This document shows, one piece after another, positions 47,136 through 58,679 of a stretch of DNA of 64,000 nucleotides. Within the stretch, counting starts at the first letter, position 1, and the number at the start of each line of letters is the position of its first letter. The notes under the pieces were generated by a model. It saw only the letters and a program-made list of their open reading frames with translations, was not told the DNA's origin and ran no database searches. The translations under genes were made by a program, and so were the position numbers. This stretch comes from Campanula takesimana. Its lineage: Eukaryota > Streptophyta > Magnoliopsida > Asterales > Campanulaceae. Where the stretch lies: positions 2,768,623-2,832,622 of the forward strand of contig JAOWBW010000027.1 in the NCBI GenBank assembly GCA_026119855.1, read 5' to 3'.

Positions 47136-47660
47136 TACTCCCTCCGTTTCATGTCACTTGAGACCAAAATATTTGGTACACAAATTAAGGAAACGTAAGA
47201 GAGATAAATAGTGGGAGGAGGTGTTTGTGAGTATGAAAAATTAAATACTCCCTCCGTCCCAAATTAATGTTCTTACTGTGACTTTGCACGGAGATTAAGA
47301 AAAAGTAAATGTTGTGAGTATGAAAAGTAAAGTAGGACAGAGAAAGTGGGTAGAGAGTTTTTGTTGTGAGAATGACAAGTGGGACCCACTTTCTATTTTA
47401 GGCAATAAAGCAAAGTAAGAACTTTAAATTGAGACAGACTAAAAAGGAAAGTAAGAACCTTAAAGGGAGACAGAGGGAGTAGAAGAGAGAATGAGTGGGA
47501 GGAATAGTAAGTTGATTGGTGTTGTGAGTATAAAAGTAAAGTAAAAGAGAGAATGAGTAGGAGGAATAGTAAAGATTCTTTACCATTTTGGGCAGTCACA
47601 AGTCACGTGAAACAGACGAAAAAGGAAATAAGTCTCAAGTGACATGAAACGGAAGGAGTA
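47136..47660. mobile_element. Stowaway MITE (outer) interrupted by a second Stowaway
   Basis: Ends CTCCCTCCGTTTCATGTCAC and GTGACATGAAACGGAAGGAG, split by 47246-47481. Confidence 0.85.
47246..47481. mobile_element. Stowaway MITE (inner)
   Basis: TA-flanked, with ends CTCCCTCCGTCCCAAATTAA and TTAAAGGGAGACAGAGGGAG; body AGTAAATGTTGTGAGTATGA. Confidence 0.85.
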
Positions 47661-47673
47661 TGGTCTAACAATG

Positions 47674-49399
47674 TACTCCGTCCGTCCCACCTCACTTGAA
47701 ACTTATTTCCATTTTTGTCTGTCTCACTTCACTTGAAACTCCCCAAAATGATAATCTTTTTATAATCTTATATTCAATCTACCTCACTCACTCATTCTCT
47801 CTCTTATTTTCCACCACACAATTCATTCAACCAACCTACTATTAAGGGCGTCAGCGGTTCGGTCTGAACCGCGGTTCGGAACCGAACCGAACCAAACTAT
47901 GCGGTTTGGTTTGGTTTTTGAACATCAATAGTTCAGTTCGGTTTGAAAAATTCACAAACCACCTGGTTCGGTTCGGTCTGCGGTCTGACCCCTCTAAAAC
48001 AATCCAAACCGAACCGAACCAAACCGTTCTAAACCAAACCGAGGTCTGAACTGCGAGACCGAACCACAGTCTGAACCGCTAGACCGAACCGCGGTCTAAA
48101 CCGTTGAACCGAACCAAGATTATGTATTTGTATATGCATCTCCTCACTCTCCCCCTTTCTTTCCTTCTCAATGTGGGAATACTGTACATATAAACCACTC
48201 TAAAACAGAATATCATCTTCTTCCCCAGCTTCAACATCATGTTGCCTGCTCTGATCCGCTCTGTTCCATTTCCTTGCCCTTCATTACTAGCATCTACAAG
48301 AGGTAGCCGTCTACGTAGTTCTTCAACAACTGGGATAACATTATCATCAGAAGGATCCCGAAGCAGCACCTATCCAACTATAATATTAGCCATTTTCACC
48401 GAATCAGTCTATCCCCCAATCACTCAATTTTCAAATTCTTCACCAAATTGAAAATCGCCGGAGTTTGTTTACTTGTTGAGGGTTGGATCGGACGGATGGA
48501 AGCCGGAGTTTGTGAAGATCGCCGGCCAGAAAAATCAACTACTGTTCTATGTTTTTTCCTGATAAAATCTTACAAGTTAAGTGGTTTCATTCTATTATCT
48601 TTCTCCGATGAAAAATCAACCCAGAAAATCGGAGTAGAGCAGATCTTGATCGTACTATTAGATCGGTCTCCGATGAATTTATTGTTTGATCGAAGTGTTT
48701 TAAGGGAGAGATGGAGATGGAGTTTGCAGCAGTGCAGGAGGTGAATGTAAGGTTCCGGTGGTGATGGCCGGAATAAGAAGAAGATAAAGAGGGGATGAAT
48801 CAGGGAGGGAGGGGGGAGAAGAGGGGGTGATAATTTTGGGTGAATAATGGGGGTGGTTTTGGTGGATGTTGAAGATTCAGAGAGGAAGGTATAGAATGGA
48901 AGTTATATGAAATTATTGTATCCCACATCGAAAATGAAAGAAAGGGAAAGGGAGAAAATGGATATAAATATGAGGTGGTGCTGCTGATGTTTAAACAAAG
49001 AGTCAAAGAATTTATTGGTTTGAAACTTCGGTTTGAACTTTTGGTTTGGACTGCGGTTTGGGCTTTGGTTTGGACTGCGATTTGAACCGCGGTTTGAACT
49101 GTTATTTGAATTGCGGTTTGAACCGTGGTTTGAACTGAACCATAATAGTTTAGTTCAGTTCGGTTTAGATGATTTGGTGGTTCAGTTCGGTTTGATAATT
49201 TTCCAAACCAATGACTAGCGGTTTGGTCTCTTAAAACCCTCAAACCGAGCTGAACTGAACCGTTTACACCACTACCTATTATTAACCTCACTCATTCTCT
49301 CTCTTCATTTTCTACCACACATTTTTTTTATTTTATTTTTTTTTCCTTAATTATTGTGCCCACATCAGGTCAAGTGAGGTGGGACGAAAGAAGGGAGTA
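47674..49399. mobile_element. Stowaway MITE split by a hAT element
   Basis: Left half 47674-47844 (CTCCGTCCGTCCCACCTCAC) and right half 49277-49399 (GTCAAGTGAGGTGGGACGAA, then GGGAG) are the two ends of one Stowaway. Confidence 0.8.
47845..49276. mobile_element. Non-autonomous hAT element carrying a gene fragment
   Basis: Ends AGGGCGTCAGCGGTTC and GAACCGTTTACACCACTACC with subterminal repeats of CGGTTTGGTTTGG / CCAAACCGAACCG. The 8-bp duplication is TACTATTA / TATTATTA (one mismatch). The interior minus strand at about 48250-48400 reads MANIIVG, then after a stop VLLRDPSDDNVIPVVEELRR and RLPLVDASNEGQGNGTE, which looks like the start of a captured host gene. Confidence 0.75.
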
Positions 49400-49526
49400 T
49401 ATAAATTGTTTTGTAGATAAATGCAATAAATTGTTTTTAACAAATCATTAAATTAATATGATCGATGAGATTCATAATGAAAACTGTGTGAATCAACAAT
49501 ATGTTGAATGATTGGACACTGTAACA

Positions 49527-49812
49527 TACTCCCTCCGTTTCATGTAAATTGAGACTTATTTTCCTTTTCGTCCGTTTCACCTCAATTGAGACTGCCCAAA
49601 ATTGTAAACTTTTTAATATTTTATATTCACCCAACCCCACTCATTTAACCCCACTAATTATCTCTCTTCATTTTCCACCACTCATTTTATCCAACCAACA
49701 CTACTATTTACCCCACTCATTTTCTCTCTTCATTTTCCACCACACATTCACTACTTTCTCTTAATTATTGTGCCATTTTTTTTGTCTCAATTCACATGAA
49801 ATGGAGGGAGTA
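49527..49812. mobile_element. Stowaway MITE
   Basis: TA-flanked, with ends CTCCCTCCGTTTCATGTAAA and CACATGAAATGGAGGGAG. Confidence 0.85.
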
Positions 49813-49849
49813 TTACTCGATCCTTCCCTACTTAGTGTCGCAGTGGATG

Positions 49850-50300
49850 TTAGTAGGCTTGTTATGTTGTATGATTCGAGCTGGCTCGAGCTCGGCTCGT
49901 GAAAGCTCGAGCTCGAGTGAGCTCGTGTTGTAACTCGAGCTCGAACCGATTATCAAGCTCATTTCATTATCAAGCTGACCATGTTCGACTCGTTTAGCTC
50001 GTTAAAAGCCCGAGTTCGGCTCGATAGGCTCGTTAAACTTGAATTTTTGTTTTTTGACCGGCTCGAACTCGACTCGAAAATCTCATTAAGATTACATTTT
50101 TACAGAAAAAACGCTTAAGCTCGAATTCGGCTCGCTAAAACTCGAGTTTGATATCGGCTCGAGTTGTTCGCGAACAGTTTGCGAGCTCGATTCGACTCGA
50201 GTTCGAACAAACAAGTGAGCTCGAGTTCAATAAGTTGTAAACGAGCTCGACGCCCCAAAGATCGGCTCGACTTGTTTACAGCTCCAACCGTTAGACTCAA
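49850..50300. repeat. GAGCTCGA-rich repeat, probable hAT-like element
   Basis: Dense copies of CTCGAGCTCG and GGCTCGA in both orientations over 430 bp. The right end reads CGGCTCGACTTGTTTACAGC, similar to known short inverted-repeat elements. Boundaries are uncertain. Confidence 0.5.
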
Positions 50301-50887
50301 ATAGTTGACCTTTAGGCCCCCTACTTATCCCTAAAACGTGGAGTCTTTTCGCTTATAGATCACCATATTTTTGTTAATAATAGCAGCAATTATCTGATAA
50401 AGTTTGAGGTTCCATCCCAAAACCAATTGGCAATGGGAGGAGTAGCCCAGGATCTTTATATAGTCAATGCATGGCTTATTAATTCCCGATGTGGGATAAT
50501 GTCTCTAACACGCTCCCTCACGTGTAGCCGGGCTTTGTCAAAGTGATGTAGGGAAGCGGAAGCATAAAAGAAATAAAAGGGGATAAACACTATAGATCCG
50601 TTGATTGTCGCAACAATATCGGAAGAATAGCCTTCAATAACCCATTGATTCGAAGAATACTAGGAAATTGGCATCAAAAGGGAAGAAATCCACTTTCGGG
50701 AATAAAGAACAACGTCCAATACTATAATTTTTATTAATCAACAACTGATTTTCAGAATTACAAAAAGACTTATTTTTATAAGGTTCTTAAGACTTGGAAA
50801 TCAAGTCAAACACTTCTAAAAACAACCCTAACCTATATAGTAACCTAATAGAACTTTAATTCATCAAAATAAAGTCCTAAAATACTT

Positions 50888-50999
50888 CAAATCATCAAAA
50901 TATTACCTATCTAATAATAAATCCGAAAATAACAATAATAACTCAAATCATCAAAATATTACCTATCTAATAATAAATCTGAAAATAACAATAATAATA
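50888..50999. repeat. Tandem duplication, two units of 56 bp
   Basis: CAAATCATCAAAATATTACC starts each unit; nearly identical copies in the TRIM interior. Confidence 0.85.
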
Positions 51000-51143
51000 A
51001 TAACAATAATAATTAAAATAAATCCCTAAATATATATCTATATTGATCTCCATCACAAAGGCTTACAACGTGGACTTAATCGGGTGACGCGGAGCAACAT
51101 CGTGGGCCGTTGGGCGTGCACGTGTAACGGGCCAGCTCTGATA

Positions 51144-52939
51144 CGAGTTAAGTACCTATTTGGTCCCTAACCTTTGGACTTTTTTACAATCTCGTCCCTA
51201 ACCAATATTCGTTTACAATTCAGTCCTCAGAATACCTACTTCGCTTACAATCTCATCCTTCCGTCTCATTTCCGTTAAAAATTCCGTTAAATGTGCATAT
51301 GTGGCACATAAAAAGCTGAGTTGGCTGTACAAGTTATCAAAAATTGCTGAGGTGGAAGTACAAGGGGTGATAATGCACAATATCAAACTTTTGGACATAA
51401 ATGAAAAAAAAATGTGCTGAGATGAAAAAAAAAAAAAAAAAAACTCTCTTTCTCTCTCCAGTTCATCACACTCCAGTCACAAAACCCCCTCCTTCTCTCA
51501 CAAATCCCCTCTCCCTCACATCTCTCCCAAATCAAACTCTCTCATCGATCCCTCACCAGACCCGTACTCCCTCACCTCAACAACGGCGACCCCCATTGCC
51601 TCCTTCCAAAACACCAGATCCGTACTCCCTCTCCCTCTCCCTTACCGCCGTCGCCTCTTCATCTCCTTCCTCCCTCATCTCTCCCAAACTCAAATCTGGC
51701 TAGAAAAAACCCTCCAAAAAAATCCAGATCCCGGCGACTCCCTCCCTCATCTCTCCAGATCCTGGCAACTTATCAGAAAATGGCTTGTTCGCCGGAAAAA
51801 ATGGGAGGGGCTTGTTCGCTGGAATTTCGGGCCGGCGACTATGGCTTCCGTTCTGCCTTCATCTCCGATTGCTATGTCTTCTTTCTCATCTTCTCCGTTT
51901 TTCTTTTTCAGATCTGGGTTTTAATTCCTCCACAAAAAAATTTCTTTTCTCTCTTTCTCCAGATCCGTTCGTATGTGATAATGGATGGGAGGTTTTGTTC
52001 TTAAAGTGGGTTTTGTTTAATTTGGTGATGATGGTGGTTGGTTGGTGGCGGCGGTGGTGGTGGTGCGGTGGCGGCGTTTATGGTTGATGGAGGTGAAACC
52101 GGGGTGGTTATCATTTGGAAGTGGTGGTCTGAATTTGGATTTTGATTTCAGATGGGTTTTTCAGGTTTTTTTTTTTTTTGTGTATTGGTGGTGGTGGTTT
52201 GATGGTGGTTTAATTACGGTGGGTGGTGTTTTGACGGTGGTGGTTTGATAGTGGTGGTGCTCTTAGTACCGGTGGTGAACAGGCAATGGCGGTGACAGTT
52301 ATGGTGGGTGACGGGGGGATGGAGGTGGTGGTGTTATGGTGTTAAATGAAAGTGCAGTAATTACTACTCCCTCCGTACCGGAAAGATTATCTCATTTTTT
52401 TAATCTTCAAAAGGAATTTTAAGCAATAATTAAAACTAATATTAATTACTTTAAAAAAATATAATCTATTTGATTATCTGGAAAAACTATTTGATAAATT
52501 CATTATTTATAGAGTAACATGGTAAATTTATTTTTTATTTTGTAAATAAATTTATTAATATCAAGTATTTTTAAACAAATATGAGAAAATATATTTTTAA
52601 TATTCAGGAAATATAAAATAATTATTGTTTTTAAATCTTAAGCTTTCTTTTGTAAATACTTTGTAAATTATTTTGGTATCCTTTAGTTTAGGAATATACA
52701 GTTTAACCCTTCTTCATTTCCACATCACCCAATTTTGAACAAGTGTAGTGCCAACTCATGTTTTTGGTGAGTCATCGGTCCAACTCAGCACATTTAACGG
52801 AATTTTTAACGGAAAGGGGACGGAAGGATGAGATTGTAAGCGAAGTAGGTAGTCTGAGGACTGAATTGTAAACGAATATTGGTTAGGGACGAGATTGTAA
52901 AAAAGTCCAAAGGTCAGGGACCAAATAGGTACTTAACTC
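51144..52939. mobile_element. Non-autonomous MULE with gene-like interior
   Basis: Flanked by perfect 9-bp duplications GCTCTGATA (51135-51143, 52940-52948). Ends CGAGTTAAGTACCTATTTGG and CCAAATAGGTACTTAACTC, with inverted arms of about 160 bp. The interior 51430-52350 switches to C/T-rich, then GGTGGTGGT-rich sequence typical of 5' gene regions. No complete protein is recognised. A lone Stowaway left end is at 52366. Confidence 0.85.
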
Positions 52940-53356
52940 GCTCTGATACCATGATAAAGTCTGAGGTTCCATCCCAAAACCAATTGGCAATGGAAGGAGT
53001 AGCCCAAGATCTTTATATAGTCAATGCATGGCTTGTTAATTCCCGATGTGGGATAATATCTCTAACATTATCTAGTCTAAATCAATTATCTCAAATAACT
53101 ATTTTCTTTTCTTTTTTGATTAAAGAAGTAATATATACTTGTATAGGGTCATTAAGACTGATGTTATCTCCATAATGAGTTCTTAGATGAATCATTATAT
53201 GCATGAAATAATAATTTGCAGTAGTACACTTTAGTTTTATTAAATCAAAATACACATCAAGCTGTCCCCTTTCTAGATCCACCTATTTTCTATTTTGATT
53301 TGTTTAAAGAATGGCTTGTAATAACCACATTTCCCTTAACCAACACTATTAACAAG

Positions 53357-53554
53357 CAGAGGCGTAGCTAGGAAGGGCTTAAGGGGGGCAACTGCCCCCA
53401 TTGGTTTGAACAATTTTTTTTTATTAGTGCAAATTTTTTGAAATTATGAAGGTTTAGTGTAATTTTTTTATAACTTGCCCCCCTTGATTTAAAGGGAAAA
53501 ATACACTAGAATTCATTTTGCCCCCATTGATTAAATTTTCTGGCTCCGCCACTG
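53357..53554. mobile_element. hAT-type MITE
   Basis: Ends CAGAGGCGTAGCTAG and TGGCTCCGCCACTG with perfect 8-bp duplications TTAACAAG (53349-53356, 53555-53562). Confidence 0.9.
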
Positions 53555-53697
53555 TTAACAAGTCACCATTTGTTATTCACCACAAAGAAGGAATAATAGA
53601 AAATGAAAAGTTCCCCACTTAAAAGATTAAGTTAACAAAAAAAGATAAGTGGGTCTTAATAGTATTTAATGTGTCCTAATCATTGGGTTTTACTTTG

Positions 53698-54419
53698 TGA
53701 AGAGCCCACGTCAGCTGGACCGGGCTCAAAAGGTGGACCGGGTGTGATCGAACCGGCGTCACTCAAGATCGGATTGAATTCACTTAAAGGTATTCGATCT
53801 CATCTATTTTGGACGACGTCAAGGACAAATAGCCATAAGAGACTGGCAGAGAGCCCGAGACGAGCATGACCCCCAGTAAAGCTCACCGCAGACGAGGTCG
53901 CCACCTCGGTGAGCTCGATACCAGGACGGAAGATACGATCCGTATTGCCTCGTCCAATCGCATTAAATGCCCGATGGTATCCCCTGGGTTTCCTACTCTA
54001 TTCTGTACTGAACATGTCCTATCACGACATCCGCTGGACCCAGATTGTTCCGTCCGATCTGCCAACCAATCTCAGGGCTACACGTGTCCTGGTGGATAAA
54101 GCCTTTCCTTGGACCAAAGGTCAGACTGCTAGACAATAGGGGTAATATATAAGCCTTTTGTCCTTCTTTCTCAGGTATGTCCAACTTAATCCTCACACAC
54201 TAAAACACACAGAAACCCCTACATTCTCTTCCAAGGCATTCCAAGCCTTGTTCTTAGTCCTTCAAGAGAATCTTACTCTCACGCCCGAGGATCTAAGCTA
54301 GGGTCAGACCCAGCCTTGACCTTAACGGTGTTGTTGGCTGTGTTATGTTATAGGTTGAACCGGAGACGAAAGCCAGATATCCATCCGATCCCTTGACCCC
54401 AATTTCTGTGGCGTCATCA
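53698..54419 (+). mobile_element. Solo LTR
   Basis: A 722-bp unit from TGAAGAGCCCACG to GTGGCGTCATCA, flanked by perfect 5-bp duplications CTTTG (53693-53697, 54420-54424). A TATATAA box at 54146-54152 suggests the promoter part. No PBS or internal region. Orientation is inferred from the TATA box. Short frames inside it are not genes. Confidence 0.75.
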
Positions 54420-54437
54420 CTTTGTTGTTTATCTTTA

Positions 54438-54737
54438 GAGCATCCACAATGGTAAGAGCTCTTTAGAAAGATTTTTTACAATTTCAATATGCCAAATCAT
54501 TTTTCAACTTGATAAAAAAACTTTTTAAAAACTTTCACAATGGTAGAGCTCTTTCATTACCTAGGGAGTTAGTGAGTATTAATGTAAAACCTACATGAAA
54601 GAGCTCTTTGTACAAACTACAAAGAGCAACTTTTTAGCCAAAGAGTTCTTTAAAAAATTTCACAATGGTAAAAAACTCTGAAGAGCTCTGTCACAAAAGT
54701 AAAAAGCTCCTAAAAAACTCCCATTGTGGATGCTCTT
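54438..54737. mobile_element. Tourist-like (PIF/Harbinger) MITE
   Basis: Ends GAGCATCCACAATGG and CCATTGTGGATGCTC, flanked by TTA on both sides. The body has inverted AGAGCTCTTT motifs. Confidence 0.85.
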
Positions 54738-54740
54738 AAT

Positions 54741-55763
54741 CCTGTGATTTGAGTTATTTAGTTCTTGATGTTATCAAGAAAGCAAGTTGCGTATGCTTTT
54801 GCAATGTTTATTATATCCATAAAAATTGAGTTAGTCTTTTTCATCATTTCAAAATAAATGTTGTATCACTAAATACAAAATATTATTATAATAATTTTAT
54901 CAACATACAAAAAATTAATATATCGACTTAAGGATCAGACTACTTACGGTAAATGGATCAAATTTTACAGTTCAAAAATTAAAATTCTTGTTTATGTGTT
55001 CAGATGTTGTTAATATGAGCATGCAATACATTGTGGGTGTTCTCTTTAACACTTTAAACTTTTAGATGGATTGATTACTAAAACATGGTATCATGACTCT
55101 AGGTTTGCCAAGTATCAGAGCTTGAATATTTTCGATTGTATTTATTTTTAAAATTATATATAAATGGTACGTATTGGTCCAATTGCACTCCTGTATTAAA
55201 TCCAAGTATTGTATGCTCGTGAAGGGGAATGTTAATACTTAATATGAGCATGATATATATTGTGGGTGTTTTCTCAAACAACTCAAGCTTTTAAATGACT
55301 TGATTACTTCACATATATATAAGAGTGCTAAATTGATAAAATTTTCTACCAATCCCAAGTCTCTATCTAATTTAGGGTGACAAAGTGGGTGTACTGTTAA
55401 ATTTTGATAAATTCGTATTTATCCAATAAAGTTAATGAGTAAATTGGGATACCTTCCATTTTAAGCTTAATGATTCAAACGGTATCATAATATAGAAAGA
55501 AAAAAAAAAAACATGTATCTATTGTAAGATGATCCATATATGTTTCTTTTTGTTTGTTAATCAATAGTCGTAATATTTAATACTATAGTGATTATATTTT
55601 GTGAATTGAGACCTTTGGTTGTATAATTTGACGGTACTTCAATTTTTTGGGTGTTTTATCTAGATTTATAATTAATATTAAGTTTATATTTATGTTTGAT
55701 CTTGTCAATGTTCTGAGTTAAGAAAGATTGAAAAGAAATAAACTTCAAATGACTAATAAATTG
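54741..55763. other. Intergenic with a diverged direct repeat
   Basis: Copies near 55013-55085 and 55247-55310 share ATGAGCATG, ATTGTGGGTGTT and TGATTACT, perhaps eroded LTRs of a small element. No gene seen. Confidence 0.45.
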
Positions 55764-55928
55764 TAGAACCAGACCAGACCAGTAGAACCAGAACCAGTGT
55801 GTTGGTTCTCATAAGTATTGGTTTGGTTCTGGTTCCAAATTTTTAGAGAACCAGAGTATTGGTTCCGGTTCTGGTTCTGCGATATTTTGTCAAAAAAATG
55901 GATCAAACCGGACCATGATCACCCCTAC
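55764..55928. repeat. GGTTCTGGTTC-rich hAT-end-like fragment
   Basis: Inverted blocks of AGAACCAGAACCAG and GGTTCTGGTTCTG. The right end ATGATCACCCCTA resembles a hAT terminus. Confidence 0.4.
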
Positions 55929-55997
55929 TATTAGTTACGAGTTTTGATGTGGAAATATAGTGGTAAAGGCTCAGCCACCTGCTATGGTAAATTTATA

Positions 55998-56193
55998 TAC
56001 TCCTCCATCTGTATCAAAATATCGAAAAGATCTTTCTTATTTATTATTTTTTATTGTCTCAAACAAATTTTTTTATTTCTATAATTTAAGCTTAAATATA
56101 TATAAATACAACATATCTAGTGAAGCAAGTGTTTATATCGTTAAAAATTTTGAATAGTAAAATAAATATGAAGATCTAGCAACGGAGAGAGTA
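55998..56193. mobile_element. Degenerate Stowaway MITE
   Basis: CTCCTCCATCTGTATCAAAA and AGATCTAGCAACGGAGAGAG ends; an eroded relative of 1517-1689. Confidence 0.55.
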
Positions 56194-56266
56194 GTATTGA
56201 AGCAATTTCGACAACAATTATCAAAACCCCAATTGAAGTTATACTTCAAGAAATCCCAAAACAATA

Positions 56267-56504
56267 TACTCCTTCCGTCCCACTCGAATTAGGATTATTG
56301 GTCAATCTAATTATAATTTGACCAATAATTTGAAGAAAAAAATTATCTTAATGAAAATTTAAAAATAGTTATTGAAATTATTAGTAACCGTGATACAATA
56401 ATAATTTTTAAATTTTTGTTAGTATCATTATTTTTATTCAAATTATTGGTCAAAGTATAATTATATTGACCAAGAATCCTAATTCGAGTGGGACGGATGG
56501 AGTA
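56267..56504. mobile_element. Stowaway MITE
   Basis: TA-flanked, with ends CTCCTTCCGTCCCACTCGAA and TTCGAGTGGGACGGATGGAG and long palindromic arms. Confidence 0.9.
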
Positions 56505-56512
56505 TATAAATA

Positions 56513-56707
56513 TACTCCATCCGTCCTATAATAAATATCATATTTTTTTTAGTTCATTTCAAATTAAAAGTCGTGTTTCTAAATTAAAAAAAACAATCTT
56601 AATGTGTTTTTATCATTGCACAAGCAAGGTCCACGACAAGTAAAGCATTCTCCTTGAAAATATTTTGACAAGTCAAAATATGACATTTACTACGGAACGG
56701 AAGATTG
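56513..56707. mobile_element. Stowaway MITE, diverged right end
   Basis: CTCCATCCGTCCTATAATAA at the left and TTTACTACGGAACGG at the right. Confidence 0.6.
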
Positions 56708-56769
56708 ATTTTAAGCTGTACAATTGCATTGTCAAAAAAAAAAAAAAAAAACTATGTAAAGACATTGAT

Positions 56770-58074
56770 CTACAAAGTAATATGAGAAAATTGATTGTAT
56801 TTTCTTTCTTGTCTTTGTTGTGATGATTTGATTTCTTCAGCACATCTTAAAGTCTTCTCAATGTGATATCCTCCTCCAATGCTCACTTCTCTTTCTAAAT
56901 GACAACAATAACTCTCAAACACACTCACATTCACATGCATTCTAAACTTCATCATGAATAACAACTCAACCTCTAATTTGTTCATCTCCTTTGTTCTTAA
57001 TCCTCCAACTCTTGCAAAGTATGAATTTCTGTAATTCCTGCATAGATTAACAAGAGGAGGAAATGTTAAACCACCTAGTTGTATAACTTGTGGGACCCAT
57101 TAAATATGACTACCGACATGTAAAAACTCTTTACTCGTTTAAGGATTTGAGACTGCTGCTGCAACGACTGATTTTGTTGATCTGTTATAGCATTTGACAT
57201 GAATTTGATCACATTATTTTTCTAAACGTGTGTCGTAAAGATTCAATGGGCTAAACAACAAGTCTGACACTGATCTCAAAAACAATAAAAGGGGCAAGTT
57301 CATAATCACTGAATAATAGAGGCAAAATAAGTTCTTAGTGTTCTTATTTTACATAAACAAGGGGTGGAATTCGATTTATTTCATTAAATTCTGATTTTTA
57401 GTGATTTTTTTTTATGAGATTAACACTAATATTTTTTTCTCATTTGAAATTAAATGTAGGCAGTTGCCATGATCCTCCACTAGTGCTATAAACGGCCCAT
57501 TTGACATCTACATCTGACCAAATTACCGACAAAAAATCAACTCTTTCTATGAATCTTGATTTCAAGACCATCAAAATTAAATTTTACTTGACACACAATT
57601 TTAATTTCCTTAAAAAACAGAAAAAAAAAAAAAAATCTCAAAATGAAGAAAGTGAATAACTTACATGTCCTCAACATACTTAGAAGCCACCATGATAGTT
57701 GTAATAAGAAGCCTATGCACATTCTGGGGACTAATTCGAAACTCCGGCACGGACTGACAAAACCGATCAATGTAGACATAAGCAACAACGTAGACCGATG
57801 GGCCCGCACGTGTGTACCTAAATATCCTCTCGAGATACGATTGGACTGTCATGTCGGGCGTCTCGTGGCAGTCGAAAACGCGCGTTCTCGCGCTTTTCGA
57901 GAATGCCCGTGTGCTACAATTTCTTGAGATTCTCTCGTTTCTAGCTAGGTTTCTCTGGATTAGAGAAGCGAGAACTGAGATGACTAGAGGGGTGTTTGAG
58001 TCATTTTGGTATGTGTATGAATATACATCTTGTCTTAGTTTTCTTGGTGATAGAGCTATTGTAGAGATAGCCAT
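56770..58074 (-). CDS. CYCU2: U-type (P-type) cyclin, two exons, 225 residues
   Basis: Exon 1 is 57665-58074 and exon 2 is 56770-57037. The intron splits the Met codon of VEDM/NYRN (GACAT then GTAAGT; acceptor TATGCAG), giving 678 nt with stop TAG. The cyclin box covers about residues 45-175: NTPLVISVLASLI, RTRVFDCHETPDMTVQSYLE, RIFRYTRAGPSVYVVAYVYI, NVHRLLITTIMVASKYVEDM, then NSYFARVGG and FRMHVNVSVFESYCCHLERE. Length and layout match plant CYCU/CYCP proteins, which resemble yeast Pho80-type cyclins and bind A-type cyclin-dependent kinases. Closest from memory to Arabidopsis CYCU2 proteins (EREVSIGGGY and a conserved start). The gene looks intact. Subgroup U2 is likely; the exact orthologue is not certain. 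Confidence 0.95.
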
Positions 58075-58158
58075 TTTAGTGTTGGATGTGTGTGTTTAGA
58101 AGAGAGAGAATAGGAGAGAGGGAGAGAGAGATGGGTTTTGGTAGGGGAGAAAAGAGGG

Positions 58159-58165
58159 TTTTATA
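58159..58165 (-). promoter_or_regulatory. TATA box of the cyclin gene
   Basis: The minus strand reads GTATAAAACC about 85 bp upstream of the cyclin ATG. The leader between them is rich in CT repeats. Confidence 0.65.
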
Positions 58166-58439
58166 CAACTTACAAGAGGGAATAGAGTTGGTAGGAGAGA
58201 TGACTTTTTTATGACTTTAAGGGAGAGAGGAGAGAAAATGAAATATTGGGCCATTTAGGAATTTTGATTTGTTGAAGCACTTTGATCAAGTCCGACACAA
58301 AGTTATATGGCCAAAATAATTAACTAATGCAAAAAAAAAAAAAAAAATAATAATAATAATGTAAGGATGTTAATTAAAATGTACTCCCTCTGTCTAGTTG
58401 AAAATTTCTCAATATTCAGAGAGAATTAAAAAATTGTAC

Positions 58440-58679
58440 TACTCCCTCCGTCCCAATTTAAAGTTTTTAGTTTGTTTGACTTTGCACGGAGAATAAGAAA
58501 AAGTAAATGTTGTGAGTATGAAAAGTAAAGTGGGAGAGCGAAAGTGAGTAGTGAGTTTTTGTTGTGAGAATGACAAGTGGGTCCCACTTTTTATTTTAGG
58601 TAATAAAGCAAAGTAAGAACCTTAAATTGGAACAGACTAAAAAGGAAAGTAAGAACCTTAAAGCGGGACAGAGGGAGTA
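58440..58679. mobile_element. Stowaway MITE
   Basis: TA-flanked, with ends CTCCCTCCGTCCCAATTTAA and TTAAAGCGGGACAGAGGGAG. Same subfamily as 47246-47481. About 0.3 kb upstream of the cyclin TATA box. Confidence 0.85.

Larger units (their letters stand above)
50395..53067 (-). mobile_element. Complete TRIM retroelement with a MULE inserted in its PBS
   Basis: LTRs of 116 bp at 50395-50510 and 52952-53067 differ at five positions (TGTTAGAGA...TTTATCA on the minus strand). A perfect 5-bp duplication TTATC (50390-50394, 53068-53072) flanks it. On the minus strand the PBS TGGTATCAGAGC directly follows the 5' LTR (52951 down to 52940), and the purine tract GTGAGGGAGCG precedes the 3' LTR. About 870 bp without the MULE and no coding capacity. 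LTRs carry ACTATATAAAG, a TATA-like box. Confidence 0.9.

Noticed and set aside
53669..54196. Overlapping frames on both strands
   Set aside because: Fall inside the solo LTR.
57537..57664. C-terminal extension of the cyclin frame past GACATG
   Set aside because: Reads into the intron; the GTAAGT donor and the matching exon at 56770-57037 explain the true ending.
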